64,000 nucleotides of DNA from an uncultured Pelagibacteraceae bacterium (GTDB taxonomy: Bacteria; Pseudomonadota; Alphaproteobacteria; Pelagibacterales; AG-422-B15), in assembly GCA_902546615.1 (NCBI GenBank), contig CACCKE010000001.1, positions 62,001 to 126,000 on the forward strand, written 5' to 3'. How positions within the stretch are numbered: the first letter of the stretch is position 1; every line of letters starts with the position of its first letter. The notes beneath the pieces are model-generated. The model saw only the letters and a list, made by a program, of their open reading frames with translations. It did no database searches and was not told the DNA's origin. Shown one piece after another: positions 27,789 through 37,038 of the stretch. The translations under genes and the position numbers were made by a program.

Positions 27789-27832
27789 AAATAAAAGAAC
27801 ACAACATAAGATAGTTTGTATAAACTCATCTT

Positions 27833-29176
27833 ATGAGAGCTTCAAAACTTGGTAGATATTCATGGACAATGTTTGATTGGGCAAACCAGCCTTTTTATAC
27901 ACTGATCATGACTTTTGTATTTTCTGTGTACTTTACAGATGTCTTTATTGTTGGTGAAGACGGAGCTCAAAAACTAACTCTCACACAAACGATCTCAGGT
28001 TTAGCTATTGCTCTTTTGAGTCCCGTTCTTGGATCTATTACGGATATAAAAGGAAACCGAAAACTATTAATGGGAATTACATCAGCGTTGTTTGTGCTAG
28101 GTATGGCAGTGCTTTGGTATTCACCACCGGGAGCTCCTGAAGGAATTTGGCTCGTGATGTTTGGTTTAATTCTTGCATCCGCAATGGTTGGATTTTCTGA
28201 GGTCTTCAATAACTCAGTTCTAGCAACCATCGAAACTCCTGAGAACTCTGGTTGGTTAAGTGGTATGGGTTATGGGGTTGGTTATATCGCAGGTCTCATC
28301 GCATTAATTTTATTTTTAATAATATTTGTTTGGCCTGGTGGTGAAACCGAAAATCTGTACGGTTTGAATACAAATGAATATGAACATATAAGAATTGTAG
28401 GACCGTTATGCGCAATATGGTATGCGGTATTTATTGTTCCTTTATTTTTATTTACTCCAGATCTTAAAAAAAGTGATGTTACTGTGATTAGCTCAATTAA
28501 GATTGGACTTACTAATTTTATCAATACTTTTAAAGAAGCTAGAAAATATAAAAATATTTTCACATTCTTGATTACAAGGATGTTTTATCAAGATGCTTTG
28601 AATGCGTTGTTTGTAGTGGGTGGGGTTTACGCAAGTCTTGTAGTTGGGATGTCGCTCACTCAAGTCTTAATACTTGGAATTATTTTAAATATCTTGTCAG
28701 GACCAAGTTCAATTTATGGAGGCTATTTAAATGATCTAATCGGTTCTAAAAATGTAATAAATCTATCACTTTGGGGTTTATTAGTTTCAGGACTTTTAGG
28801 ATTATCAATTGATAAGGATACAATATTTTATTTCTTTACAGTCGATGAATACTCAGCTGGTGTTGAAGAATTAACATTTGGAATATTTAATTCTGTAAGT
28901 CAAGTTACATATATTTGTGTTGTCATTGGTATTTCAATTTTTTATGGCCCTGCTCAAACTGCATCACGAGCATTAATGGTTAAGCTTTCGCCTCAAGAAA
29001 AGATGACTGAATTTTTCGGTCTTTATGCTTTTGCTGGTAAATCAACAGCGTGGCTTGTTCCTGGATTGATGTCAATAATTCTAGCTTTTACTGGGAGTCT
29101 TCAATACGCAATGATTTCAATAGTTCTATTTAATTTAATTGGTATCTTGGGGATGTATTTTGTTTCGGAAAAATGA
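27833..29176 (+). CDS. MFS transporter, UMF1/Atg22-like
   Basis: 447 aa integral membrane protein with about 12 hydrophobic segments. The opening YSWTMFDWANQPFYTLIMTFVFSVYF is characteristic of the UMF1 (Atg22-like) branch of the major facilitator superfamily, as is the late FFGLYAFAGKSTAWLVPGL. Substrate unknown; some relatives export amino acids. Overlaps the next membrane-protein gene by 4 bases, so the two are co-translated. Confidence 0.85.
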   Translation: MRASKLGRYSWTMFDWANQPFYTLIMTFVFSVYFTDVFIVGEDGAQKLTLTQTISGLAIALLSPVLGSITDIKGNRKLLMGITSALFVLGMAVLWYSPPGAPEGIWLVMFGLILASAMVGFSEVFNNSVLATIETPENSGWLSGMGYGVGYIAGLIALILFLIIFVWPGGETENLYGLNTNEYEHIRIVGPLCAIWYAVFIVPLFLFTPDLKKSDVTVISSIKIGLTNFINTFKEARKYKNIFTFLITRMFYQDALNALFVVGGVYASLVVGMSLTQVLILGIILNILSGPSSIYGGYLNDLIGSKNVINLSLWGLLVSGLLGLSIDKDTIFYFFTVDEYSAGVEELTFGIFNSVSQVTYICVVIGISIFYGPAQTASRALMVKLSPQEKMTEFFGLYAFAGKSTAWLVPGLMSIILAFTGSLQYAMISIVLFNLIGILGMYFVSEK

Positions 29177-29670
29177 TTATTGATTATTTAAATTTCATTT
29201 CGAAAAAAAAATCACAAATCACAATATTCATTTTACTAAATATATGTGGTCTCATATTTTTTTTATTACCTCATGATATTTTTGCCAACATGTTGGATTT
29301 AAAGTTTTCTTATAATGAAGAGGTTGTAAAACGAAGTTTTGTCTTGATTGGTGAAGATGGCAGACAATTATATTTTTTTTCTGCACTTATTATTGATACT
29401 ATATATCCCTTATTATATGTCTCTTTATTTATTGGCGCTTACTTCAAATTATTTAGAAAAAATGCTTTTCTGTTAATCTTCCCTTTGATGGCTGGGCTTT
29501 TTGATATATCAGAAAATATTCAGGTAAGTTTACTTCTTTCAAATTTTCCAACACTTTCAAGTCAAAATATTTTTTACTCCAGTACATCTACATCTATCAA
29601 ATGGATAGCGATCGGAATTTCACTTACTGTGCTAATTTATGGTATTATAAAAAAACTAAGATCAAGATAA
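29173..29670 (+). CDS. Small integral membrane protein, unknown function
   Basis: 165 aa, not recognised. Hydrophobic segments are visible at about residues 18-38, 70-92, 95-118 and 140-160, so a four-helix membrane protein is likely. A short loop sequence SYNEEVVKRSFVLIGEDGRQLYFFSALIIDTIYPLLYV lies between helices 1 and 2. Start overlaps the MFS gene by 4 bases (ATGA), which suggests it is made together with the transporter. Confidence 0.65.
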   Translation: MIIDYLNFISKKKSQITIFILLNICGLIFFLLPHDIFANMLDLKFSYNEEVVKRSFVLIGEDGRQLYFFSALIIDTIYPLLYVSLFIGAYFKLFRKNAFLLIFPLMAGLFDISENIQVSLLLSNFPTLSSQNIFYSSTSTSIKWIAIGISLTVLIYGIIKKLRSR

Positions 29671-29676
29671 TTTAAT

Positions 29677-30276
29677 TTGAATAATACTTTATCACGAATT
29701 ATTTTTTTGGTGCCTGTACTTACTGTAGTTATTTCTTATTTTTTTTCTTCACTTGGAGGTTATGTTGAGTGGTGCTTTCCTCTTTTGGATGGATGCACTT
29801 CAATTAGCAAAGTAGGCAGATATGGTGTTTCTTTCTACCTATATAAAATATTCATTATCCCATCTGTCATATTGATGATAATTTTCTGGTACCAAATTAA
29901 TAAGTATTTTTACAAAAGTAACTTACTTTTGTTTCTTAGCGTTACCTCTTGTATTTTTTTAATTATTTATCTATTTGCTCTTGGCTTTGAAGGAAAATTT
30001 TATAGATTTATGAGAGAGATAGGAATATTTGTATTTTTTATACTCTCGCCTGTAAGCCAAACATTGCTTGTGTTTTCAATTTCTAACAACAAAATAAAAT
30101 CAAAGTTTTCTCTAAAAACATTTTTGTTTGTGTATCTCCTCTTTGTAGTGGGCTACTTACTTATTTTACCTTTTGATAACTCTAATTATGAAAATGTGAT
30201 TGAATGGAACTTCGCGCTTTTAATATTTCTATTTTTCCCACTATTTAATGGTATGCTTAGGAAAACTAATGTCTGA
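29677..30276 (+). CDS. Multi-pass membrane protein, possibly Frag1/DRAM/Sfk1-like
   Basis: 199 aa with about six hydrophobic helices. The first extracytoplasmic loop GGYVEWCFPLLDGCTSISKVGR with two cysteines loosely recalls Frag1/DRAM/Sfk1 proteins (CxP...SISxxGR), but the match is weak. The only start I can see is a TTG at 29677, six bases after the previous stop; no good ribosome-binding site is visible. The third membrane protein of an apparent operon with the MFS gene. Its 3' end overlaps the converging purH by 11 bases. Confidence 0.55.
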   Translation: MNNTLSRIIFLVPVLTVVISYFFSSLGGYVEWCFPLLDGCTSISKVGRYGVSFYLYKIFIIPSVILMIIFWYQINKYFYKSNLLLFLSVTSCIFLIIYLFALGFEGKFYRFMREIGIFVFFILSPVSQTLLVFSISNNKIKSKFSLKTFLFVYLLFVVGYLLILPFDNSNYENVIEWNFALLIFLFFPLFNGMLRKTNV

Positions 30277-31831
30277 AATGACGATTTCCAGTAAACACCA
30301 TTGAAATACCAGCATCATTTGCTGCTTTTATAACTTCATCATCTTTCATCGAGCCGCCTGGTTGTATGACCGCTTTAGCTCCAGACGAAATTGTTACTAG
30401 CAAGCCATCTGCAAATGGAAAGAATGCATCTGATGCAACAACTGAATTTTCGAGAGAGTTTGCATCAGATTTTTCCATTTCACTATTTTTTTGAGAGGCA
30501 ATTTTAGCACTATCAACTCTGCTCATTTGTCCTGCGCCAATACCAATTGTTTTTTTATTTTTGACATAAATTATTGCATTTGATTTTACATGTTTGCAAA
30601 CTTTAAATGCAAACAACATATCTTCAATTTCATCGTCACTTGGTTTTTTTTCTGTAACTACTTTGAGATCAGATTTAGTTGTAATTGCTTCATCATTTGA
30701 TTGGACTAGAATTCCTCCCTCAATACTTTTGTAGTTTTGAGAGTCATTATTTTTGTGTGCTGACGATAAAGTAAGAACTCGTAAATTGTTTTTTGACTTA
30801 AAAATTTCTTTGGCTTCCTTACTAACATTTGGTGCAATAATAACTTCAGTAAATATTTTTATAATTTCAGAGGCTGTTTCTTTATCGATTGTTTGGTTAA
30901 GTGCAACGATACCTCCAAATGCACTGGTTGTATCACACGAAAATGCTTTCATATAAGCTTCACAAAGTGAACTCCCACTAGCAACACCACAAGGGTTCGC
31001 ATGCTTGATAATAGCGACACTAGGAGTGTCTTCGTCAAATTCTTTTATTAATTGTAATGCTGCGTCAGCATCATTAATATTATTATAACTCAATTCTTTT
31101 CCTTGAAGTAATTTTGCATGTGGTATCCCTGATTGCTGCATGGATGACTTATAGAGACTTGCTGACTGATGAGGGTTTTCACCGTAGCGAAGTGTAGAAG
31201 ATAATCTTGCAGCTGTTGAAAACTTATTAATAGGTTCGTTGGTATTTCTATGGAACCAATTACTGATTAAAGAATCGTAGTAAGCGGTAGTCGAAAATGT
31301 TTTTGCAGCAAGTGCCTTTCTAAACGTCAAAGTTGTTGAACCTTTTTTTTCATTGAGCTCATTAATGAGATCATCGTAATCGCCAACATCAGTTATTACT
31401 GTGACAAATTGATGATTTTTAGCCGCAGACCGCAACATTGCTGGCCCTCCAATATCAATATTTTCTATGCAAATTTCTTCACTTTCCTCTGATTTTATCG
31501 TTTCTTCAAAGGGGTAAAGATTTACAATTATTAAGTCAATATCTTCTATGTCATGTTCCTTTTGAGACTGAACATGGTTCTTATCATCTCTTTTTGAAAG
31601 CAAGCCACCGTGAACATTTGGATGTAAAGTTTTAACACGTCCATCCATCATTTCTGGGAAATTTGTTAAAGAAGATACATCCGTCACATCAACACCCATG
31701 TCCGCAATTGCTTTTGCAGTACCACCCGTTGAAACTATTTTAATATTATGTTCTTTGAGTGCTTGAACAATTTTTTCGAGACCTGATTTATCTGAAACAG
31801 AAATCAGTGCGGTTTTAATTTTTATATCCAA
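30266..31831 (-). CDS. purH: Bifunctional AICAR transformylase / IMP cyclohydrolase
   Basis: Last two steps of de novo IMP synthesis. 521 aa, normal length. The N-terminal cyclohydrolase (MGS-like) domain has ALISVSDKSGLEKIVQAL, VSTGGTAKAI and GRVKTLHPNVHGGLL. The transformylase domain contains RYGENPHQ, GKELSYNNINDADAAL and the catalytic IIKHANPCGVASG, with GAGQMSRVDSAKIA near the end. Downstream of rpe by one base, forming an rpe-purH operon on the minus strand. Confidence 0.97.
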   Translation of the reverse strand: MDIKIKTALISVSDKSGLEKIVQALKEHNIKIVSTGGTAKAIADMGVDVTDVSSLTNFPEMMDGRVKTLHPNVHGGLLSKRDDKNHVQSQKEHDIEDIDLIIVNLYPFEETIKSEESEEICIENIDIGGPAMLRSAAKNHQFVTVITDVGDYDDLINELNEKKGSTTLTFRKALAAKTFSTTAYYDSLISNWFHRNTNEPINKFSTAARLSSTLRYGENPHQSASLYKSSMQQSGIPHAKLLQGKELSYNNINDADAALQLIKEFDEDTPSVAIIKHANPCGVASGSSLCEAYMKAFSCDTTSAFGGIVALNQTIDKETASEIIKIFTEVIIAPNVSKEAKEIFKSKNNLRVLTLSSAHKNNDSQNYKSIEGGILVQSNDEAITTKSDLKVVTEKKPSDDEIEDMLFAFKVCKHVKSNAIIYVKNKKTIGIGAGQMSRVDSAKIASQKNSEMEKSDANSLENSVVASDAFFPFADGLLVTISSGAKAVIQPGGSMKDDEVIKAANDAGISMVFTGNRHFRH

Positions 31832-31832
31832 T

Positions 31833-32489
31833 TTAATGGCCTCTTAGTTTTTCAATATTATTTGCATATTCACTTGGGCCGCCTTTAAAAGTTGTGGTAC
31901 CTGCAACAATCATATCGGCACCTGCATCAATTACTGATTGAACATTGTCAAAATTAATTCCTCCATCAACTTCTAAATGAATATCCCTACCAGACTTATT
32001 AATTTCTTCTCTAAGGTTTGATAATTTATCAAGAGCTGTTGGAATGAATTGCTGACCACCAAAACCTGGGTGGACACTCATTACTAAAATCAGATCAAGT
32101 TTATCCATAAAGGGTTTTACAACTTCCCATTTAGTATCTGGGTTGATTGCAAGTCCAGCCTTTACATTTAATGATTTAATTTTATTCAAACATGCTTCAG
32201 TATCATCATTTGCTTCGGGATGAACTGAAACAATATCTGCTCCAGCTTCAACAAACTTTTCGATATAAGGCTGTACAGGATCGATCATCAAATGAACATC
32301 AAATGGTAATGAAGATTTATCTCTTATTGATTTAACCACATCTGGACCTATTGTGAGATTGGGAACAAAGTGTCCATCCATTACATCTACGTGTATGTAG
32401 TCTGCCCCGGCTTGAGTGATATTAACGACTTCATCACCTAGTGATGAAAAGTCTGATGCTAGTATAGAAGGTGATATTTTAACCGACAT
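31833..32489 (-). CDS. rpe: Ribulose-phosphate 3-epimerase
   Basis: TIM-barrel enzyme of the pentose phosphate pathway interconverting ribulose-5-P and xylulose-5-P. 218 aa. The metal-binding HVDVMDGHFVPNLTIGPDVV, VHLMIDPVQPYIEKF, VMSVHPGFGGQQFIP and LEVDGGINFDNV blocks are intact. Starts divergently from the DUF1674 gene with a 97-base gap. Confidence 0.97.
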   Translation of the reverse strand: MSVKISPSILASDFSSLGDEVVNITQAGADYIHVDVMDGHFVPNLTIGPDVVKSIRDKSSLPFDVHLMIDPVQPYIEKFVEAGADIVSVHPEANDDTEACLNKIKSLNVKAGLAINPDTKWEVVKPFMDKLDLILVMSVHPGFGGQQFIPTALDKLSNLREEINKSGRDIHLEVDGGINFDNVQSVIDAGADMIVAGTTTFKGGPSEYANNIEKLRGH

Positions 32490-32586
32490 TATTGTGAAGC
32501 ATTATTTCTCTGTATAACAGAAAGGTTTGTTGTTTCCCACTGTTTTCATACTTTGATTAGCGACAAATAGAGATTACATTATATAT

Positions 32587-32742
32587 ATGAACAATAAAAA
32601 AAAAGAGGCTGTTGAAGTCACTGAAGATAAGAAAACTAACTCAAAACTACCTAAAAAAAAGAAAGAAATAGGTGGTGCAGACGGCCCTGAACCAACTCGC
32701 TTTGGTGATTGGGAGAAAAAGGGAATTACCTCAGACTTTTAG
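32587..32742 (+). CDS. DUF1674 protein (SdhAF4-type succinate dehydrogenase assembly factor)
   Basis: 51 aa, too short for the ORF track. Translation runs from the ATG at 32587 to the TAG at 32740-32742. After a Lys/Glu-rich N-terminus the protein ends in EIGGADGPEPTRFGDWEKKGITSDF, the conserved DUF1674/SdhAF4 signature, including the terminal SDF. Eukaryotic SDH8/SdhAF4 helps FAD-loaded SdhA assemble; a bacterial equivalent role is inferred. No sdh gene is in this window. It stands alone between divergent rpe and the convergent cupin gene. Confidence 0.9.
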   Translation: MNNKKKEAVEVTEDKKTNSKLPKKKKEIGGADGPEPTRFGDWEKKGITSDF

Positions 32743-32748
32743 AATATC

Positions 32749-33165
32749 TTAGAGCACTTGATCAAATTTTTTTGGCTTCCAATCCTTTGGGGCCAGTTCT
32801 AAATCTTCAAATTCAAAAGCGGGTGCGACCGTGCATCCAATTAAGCTATATGCTCCAGTAGATTTTAGGGCAAACCAAGTTCCTTTTTTGACAGTGTACA
32901 TAAAATTATTATTAGATCCTATCTCATCAATTTGGAATTCTACACCATCCTTTGATGTATATACGTTTAAGGGACTGCCTGAGTAAAAATGTAAAGTTTC
33001 AGTTTTTGTTATTCTGTGCCAGTGTGAGTTTTCATGTGCTTCAAGTAAAAAATATATATGAGTGACATCATCATTTCTAAAAATCTCAACATAGTGACCT
33101 CCCTCAGGATGTGGAGTCATTTTGTGTTCTTTAATTAAATCTGTAACAATATTTTTATCACTCAC
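32749..33165 (-). CDS. Cupin, DUF985 family
   Basis: 138 aa single-domain cupin. MTPHPEGGHYVEIFRND is the DUF985 opening, and HIYFLLEAHENSHWHRITKTETLHFYSGSPL carries the cupin histidines (HWHR). GCTVAPAFEFEDLELA closes the barrel as in family members. The biochemical role is not established. The gene lies 6 bases downstream of acs on the minus strand, so it is probably co-transcribed. Confidence 0.85.
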   Translation of the reverse strand: MSDKNIVTDLIKEHKMTPHPEGGHYVEIFRNDDVTHIYFLLEAHENSHWHRITKTETLHFYSGSPLNVYTSKDGVEFQIDEIGSNNNFMYTVKKGTWFALKSTGAYSLIGCTVAPAFEFEDLELAPKDWKPKKFDQVL

Positions 33166-33171
33166 TAGAAG

Positions 33172-35112
33172 TTACTTGTTCATTCGATTTTCAACCAGAT
33201 CATTGACCACAGCTGGCTCTGCTAGTGTAGATGTATCTCCTAAATTACTGTAATCGTTTTCAGCAATCTTTCTTAAAATTCTTCTCATGATTTTACCAGA
33301 TCGAGTTTTCGGAAGACCTGGCGCCCATTGTATTAAATCTGGTGAAGCGATTGGACCAATTTCTTTTCGAACCCATGCAACAAGCTCTTTATACAATTCA
33401 TCTGATGTTTCCTCGCCCGCGTTAAGTGTAACGTAAGCATAAATTCCCTGACCTTTAATATCGTGTGGGTAACCAACAACCGCTGCTTCACTCACTTTAG
33501 GATGAGCAACTAATGCGGACTCTACTTCTGCAGTTCCCATTCTGTGACCAGATACATTGATGACATCATCTACTCTTCCAGTGATCCAGTAATAGCCATC
33601 TTCATCTCTTCTACAGCCATCACCCGTAAAATATTTTCCATCGAATTGTGAAAAATATGTTTCAATAAATCTTTTGTGATCACCGTATACAGTTCTCATT
33701 TGTCCAGGCCAAGAGTCTGCTAGGCAAAGAGAGCCTTCACAAGCACCTTCAAGAATTTTTCCTTCTGCATCCAGAATTTCTGGTTTTACCCCAAAGAAAG
33801 GTTTTGTTGCTGATCCAGGTTTCTGAGCAATTGCTCCAGGAAGAGGTGTTATTAAAATACCTCCAGTTTCAGTTTGCCACCATGTATCAACAATTGGACA
33901 TTTTTTGTCACCGACGACATTATAATACCACATCCATGCTTCAGGGTTTATGGGCTCACCGACGGTACCTAATAGTTTTAGAGATGATCTGCTTGTTTTT
34001 TTAACAGGATCTTCACCTTCCCGCATTAACGCTCTAATCGCAGTTGGTGCGGTATAGAAAATATTAATCTTATGTTTATCGACCACTTCCCAAAATCTTG
34101 AGGCACTTGGATAGTTCGGAACACCCTCAAACATGACAGTGACGGCGCCATTCGCTAACGGGCCATAAACAATATAACTGTGTCCTGTAACCCAACCTAC
34201 ATCCGCTGTGCACCAATAAACATCACCATCTTTATAATCAAAGACATATTGATGTGTCATCGAGGCATAAACCATATAACCACCGGTTGTGTGCATGACC
34301 CCTTTCGGTTTTCCAGTTGATCCAGATGTATATAATATAAAGAGAGGATCTTCTGCTGACATTTCTTCAGGTGGACAATCATCAGATTCTTTTTCGGTCA
34401 GTTCGTGATACCAAACATCTCTATCATCGACCCAACCAATATCTCCACCTGTTCTTTTAACAACAATACAATGACGAACTCCACCCGAGATCGAAATTGC
34501 TTCATCTGTATTTTTCTTCAATGGAATTGCTTTGCCCCCTCTTACGCCTTCATCCGCAGTGATCACAATATCTGATTTACAATCACTAATTCTTCCAGCT
34601 AACGAGTCTGGAGAGAAACCCCCAAATACAACTGAGTGAATTGCACCAATTCTTGTACACGCTAGCATTGCGTAAGCCGCTTCTGGTATCATTGGCATAT
34701 AAATTGTTACACGGTCACCTTTTTTAACTCCAAGAGATTTCATGCCATTAGCAAGTTTTGATACCTCACTGTGTAATTCTTTATAAGATATGTGTTTTGA
34801 ATCTGCTGGATCATCGCCCTCCCAAATGATTGCGGTTTGATCTCCTTTATCTTTTAAATGTCTATCAATACAGTTGCTTGATGCGTTGAGTGTACCGTCG
34901 TAGTACCACTTGATTGAGAAATTATCTTTATTGTAAGAAACATCTTTTACTTTTGTATACGGTTTAATCCAATCAATTCTTTTACCGTGTTCACTCCAGA
35001 ATTCTTCATTGTTATTGAGAGAATTTTCATACCATTCATTATATTTATCTGCATTAATCTGTGCCTCTGCAGACCATTCACTGCTCACTTCAAACTTTTC
35101 ATTTTCACTCAT
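33172..35112 (-). CDS. acs: Acetyl-CoA synthetase
   Basis: AMP-forming activation of acetate to acetyl-CoA. 646 aa, family length. The adenylate loop [21 protein letters not shown] (about 259-279), [26 protein letters not shown], and the C-terminal [12 protein letters not shown] with the acetylation-regulated Lys are all intact. Downstream of the EVE-domain gene by 12 bases and upstream of the DUF985 cupin. Confidence 0.97.
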   Translation of the reverse strand: MSENEKFEVSSEWSAEAQINADKYNEWYENSLNNNEEFWSEHGKRIDWIKPYTKVKDVSYNKDNFSIKWYYDGTLNASSNCIDRHLKDKGDQTAIIWEGDDPADSKHISYKELHSEVSKLANGMKSLGVKKGDRVTIYMPMIPEAAYAMLACTRIGAIHSVVFGGFSPDSLAGRISDCKSDIVITADEGVRGGKAIPLKKNTDEAISISGGVRHCIVVKRTGGDIGWVDDRDVWYHELTEKESDDCPPEEMSAEDPLFILYTSGSTGKPKGVMHTTGGYMVYASMTHQYVFDYKDGDVYWCTADVGWVTGHSYIVYGPLANGAVTVMFEGVPNYPSASRFWEVVDKHKINIFYTAPTAIRALMREGEDPVKKTSRSSLKLLGTVGEPINPEAWMWYYNVVGDKKCPIVDTWWQTETGGILITPLPGAIAQKPGSATKPFFGVKPEILDAEGKILEGACEGSLCLADSWPGQMRTVYGDHKRFIETYFSQFDGKYFTGDGCRRDEDGYYWITGRVDDVINVSGHRMGTAEVESALVAHPKVSEAAVVGYPHDIKGQGIYAYVTLNAGEETSDELYKELVAWVRKEIGPIASPDLIQWAPGLPKTRSGKIMRRILRKIAENDYSNLGDTSTLAEPAVVNDLVENRMNK

Positions 35113-35124
35113 AAGGAAATTATT

Positions 35125-35541
35125 TTATTTGATACCGCCGAGATTGCAAATAATTGTCCACGACTTTTTATCAATTGGCATAACCGAGAGGCGCGACTGT
35201 TTAACCAAGGCTAAGTGATTGAGTTTTGGATGCTCTTTTATTTGAGATAAGTTTACTTTGTTTTTAAGGGCCTTTACAGCTGCGACGGATACCATGCCAA
35301 AACGCTTTGATTTGTCTGTAGGATCAGGATGATATTTCTTAACGACTTTTACTATACCAACAATATCCCTTTCTTTGACCGAGTGATAAAAAAAACAAAG
35401 ATCTCCTTTCTCCATTTTTTTCATATTATTGGATGCTTGGTAGTTTCTGACGCCATCCCAGCCCTCACCTTTACTGTCGGCTTTCACCTGTTGTTCCCAC
35501 GACCATGTTTCAGGTTCAGATTTCATTAACCAGTAGTTCAT
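35125..35541 (-). CDS. EVE-domain protein
   Basis: 138 aa, entire EVE (PUA-like) domain: MNYWLMKSEPETWSWEQQ, EGWDGVRNYQASNNMKKM, CFFYHSVKERDIVGIVKVVKK and the late VKQSRLSVMPIDKKSWTII. EVE proteins read modified bases in nucleic acids, and some are tied to modification-dependent restriction. The first 21 bases of this gene are one of two exact direct repeats that bound the neighbouring restriction-modification island; the other copy sits next to gpsA. The ancestral order was therefore tsaD-gpsA-EVE-acs, and the reading frame of this gene was preserved. Confidence 0.9.
   Translation of the reverse strand: MNYWLMKSEPETWSWEQQVKADSKGEGWDGVRNYQASNNMKKMEKGDLCFFYHSVKERDIVGIVKVVKKYHPDPTDKSKRFGMVSVAAVKALKNKVNLSQIKEHPKLNHLALVKQSRLSVMPIDKKSWTIICNLGGIK
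35521..35541. repeat. 21-bp direct repeat, EVE-side end of the island
   Basis: TTTCATTAACCAGTAGTTCAT is identical to 38954-38974. On the minus strand it encodes MNYWLMK, the start of the intact EVE gene. Likely one attachment-type junction of the inserted element. Confidence 0.9.
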
Positions 35542-35613
35542 CTAATTGTTTCTCCAATGTTTACGCCATTTTTGAATCATTGGACTTTCATTTTCCTTGG
35601 TTTTTTTAAAACA

Positions 35614-35638
35614 CGTACAACACAAAGTACTACACATT
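35614..35638. repeat. 25-bp inner direct repeat, left copy
   Basis: CGTACAACACAAAGTACTACACATT, matching 38829-38853 at 23 of 25 positions. It is built from two tandem GTAC(A/T)ACACA units, 3 bases from the hsdS stop. The tandem arrangement just inside an att-like end is what arm-type integrase sites look like; that role is inference. Confidence 0.7.
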
Positions 35639-35640
35639 TA

Positions 35641-37038
35641 TTAATTATAAAAATCTTTAAAATTTATTTCCTCATCAATATATTTAATTATTTTTTCAGT
35701 TAAAGTTTTCTTTTTGGATAATAAATCAAAACTCTGTTTAACTTTTTTAGAAATAAAATCATGAAACTTTTTATCAGACAGAGGAATCTCAAACTGTTTA
35801 ATTCTATTCGCAAGGGTTGGAATAGTCGATTGAATTACAGTATTTTTTTTAAATTGTACTTCGCCTATAAATTCAGAAAGTAAACAACCAAAAATATAAA
35901 ATTGTGAAATATCTGATTTATTTTTAATTTTTAAAGAACGTATGTGACTTTGAAAAACATAATCAGTATTCGTGAGAATAGATGGAATTCCAACTTTTCC
36001 ATCATTATTGATAATAAGATCATATTTATCGAATTTATTATTCTGTAATTTTTTAAAATTTTTATCACAGAAAAAATCAGGAATTAAATCAACTTGATTA
36101 TTATATATGTCAGATGTTCTGATAAATGGTAAACTATCATCAGATTTTTCTGTATAAATTTCATAATTAATACTTCCAATCTCATCACCTTTTATTGGAT
36201 CGATGTAATTATCTAATTTTACAATCTTATATTTTTTTTTAATATGAGCCTTAATTTTATCCCAAGTGGGATCAAAAAAAGTAGCATTCCATATATTTGA
36301 ATCTTTCATATTATTAATTTCGGCAGAAAAAATATTAATTTTCTCGAATAGTTTGTCATCTAATTTAAAATAATCTCTAAAATTTTTCTTAGTTGCATCA
36401 ATTGAATTTAAAAATTTTTTTTCAATTTTTATTATTTCTAAAAGAATATCAGCAAGAATTTTTTGTTTGTTCATCTTCAATAATGGTATTTTAAATTTTT
36501 TTAATTTATTCAATGAAACCAAACCTTGATTATTTCCTCCACTACTAGAGTATGTTTGGATTTTTGAAAAAAAGGACATAAAGAAGCAAGTTAAATACTC
36601 TGGCAAGATTTTTGATGAATTCGTTTTTATATATGCAATATTTCTTGGAAGAGAGGTTGTATATTTGACATAATCTTTAAAAATTGCTGTTAAACCAACG
36701 GTTCCAACTACAGATAAAAGTACAGTATCATTATCAAGAATTTTATTTTTAAATTTGTCGCTGTCCAATTTAGATAAAAATATATTATCTCTTACATCTA
36801 TAATTCCATTTTTTAAATTATGTACATATAGGTACTTTATTTCACCATCTGTTATGGGTTTAACACCAGTATGAATTCCATCACTAACCAGTGGAAAATA
36901 TTCAGTATTTCCAAGGTTTATAAATTTTATATTTGATTTATTTAAAAATTTATCTCTTGCTTTAAGAAAATGAAAATATCTAGGATTAAATCTTTTTTCC
37001 TGAATTATCGAATTCAAATCAATCTCGAAGTGATTCAT
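35641..37038 (-). CDS. hsdS: Type I-like restriction-modification specificity subunit
   Basis: 465 aa, HsdS-type with two target-recognition halves. The first TRD (about 30-200) ends in NNQGLVSLNKLKKFKIPLLKMNKQKILADILLEI, and the second (about 250-440) ends in STIPTLANRIKQFEIPLSDKKFHDFISKKV. The two helical spacers are at about 190-230 and 425-465. Two different TRDs predict a bipartite recognition site. Its start overlaps the stop of the methylase fusion by 4 bases (ATGA), so the two are made together. Base composition is strongly A/T, with many Lys/Asn/Ile codons. Confidence 0.88.
   Translation of the reverse strand: MNHFEIDLNSIIQEKRFNPRYFHFLKARDKFLNKSNIKFINLGNTEYFPLVSDGIHTGVKPITDGEIKYLYVHNLKNGIIDVRDNIFLSKLDSDKFKNKILDNDTVLLSVVGTVGLTAIFKDYVKYTTSLPRNIAYIKTNSSKILPEYLTCFFMSFFSKIQTYSSSGGNNQGLVSLNKLKKFKIPLLKMNKQKILADILLEIIKIEKKFLNSIDATKKNFRDYFKLDDKLFEKINIFSAEINNMKDSNIWNATFFDPTWDKIKAHIKKKYKIVKLDNYIDPIKGDEIGSINYEIYTEKSDDSLPFIRTSDIYNNQVDLIPDFFCDKNFKKLQNNKFDKYDLIINNDGKVGIPSILTNTDYVFQSHIRSLKIKNKSDISQFYIFGCLLSEFIGEVQFKKNTVIQSTIPTLANRIKQFEIPLSDKKFHDFISKKVKQSFDLLSKKKTLTEKIIKYIDEEINFKDFYN

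Noticed and set aside
35553-35584. 7-bp inverted repeat TCCAATG ... CATTGGA near the left end of the RM island
   Set aside because: Short arms with an 18-base gap and no T tract; chance is likely in this composition, so I did not call it a terminator or a recombination core.
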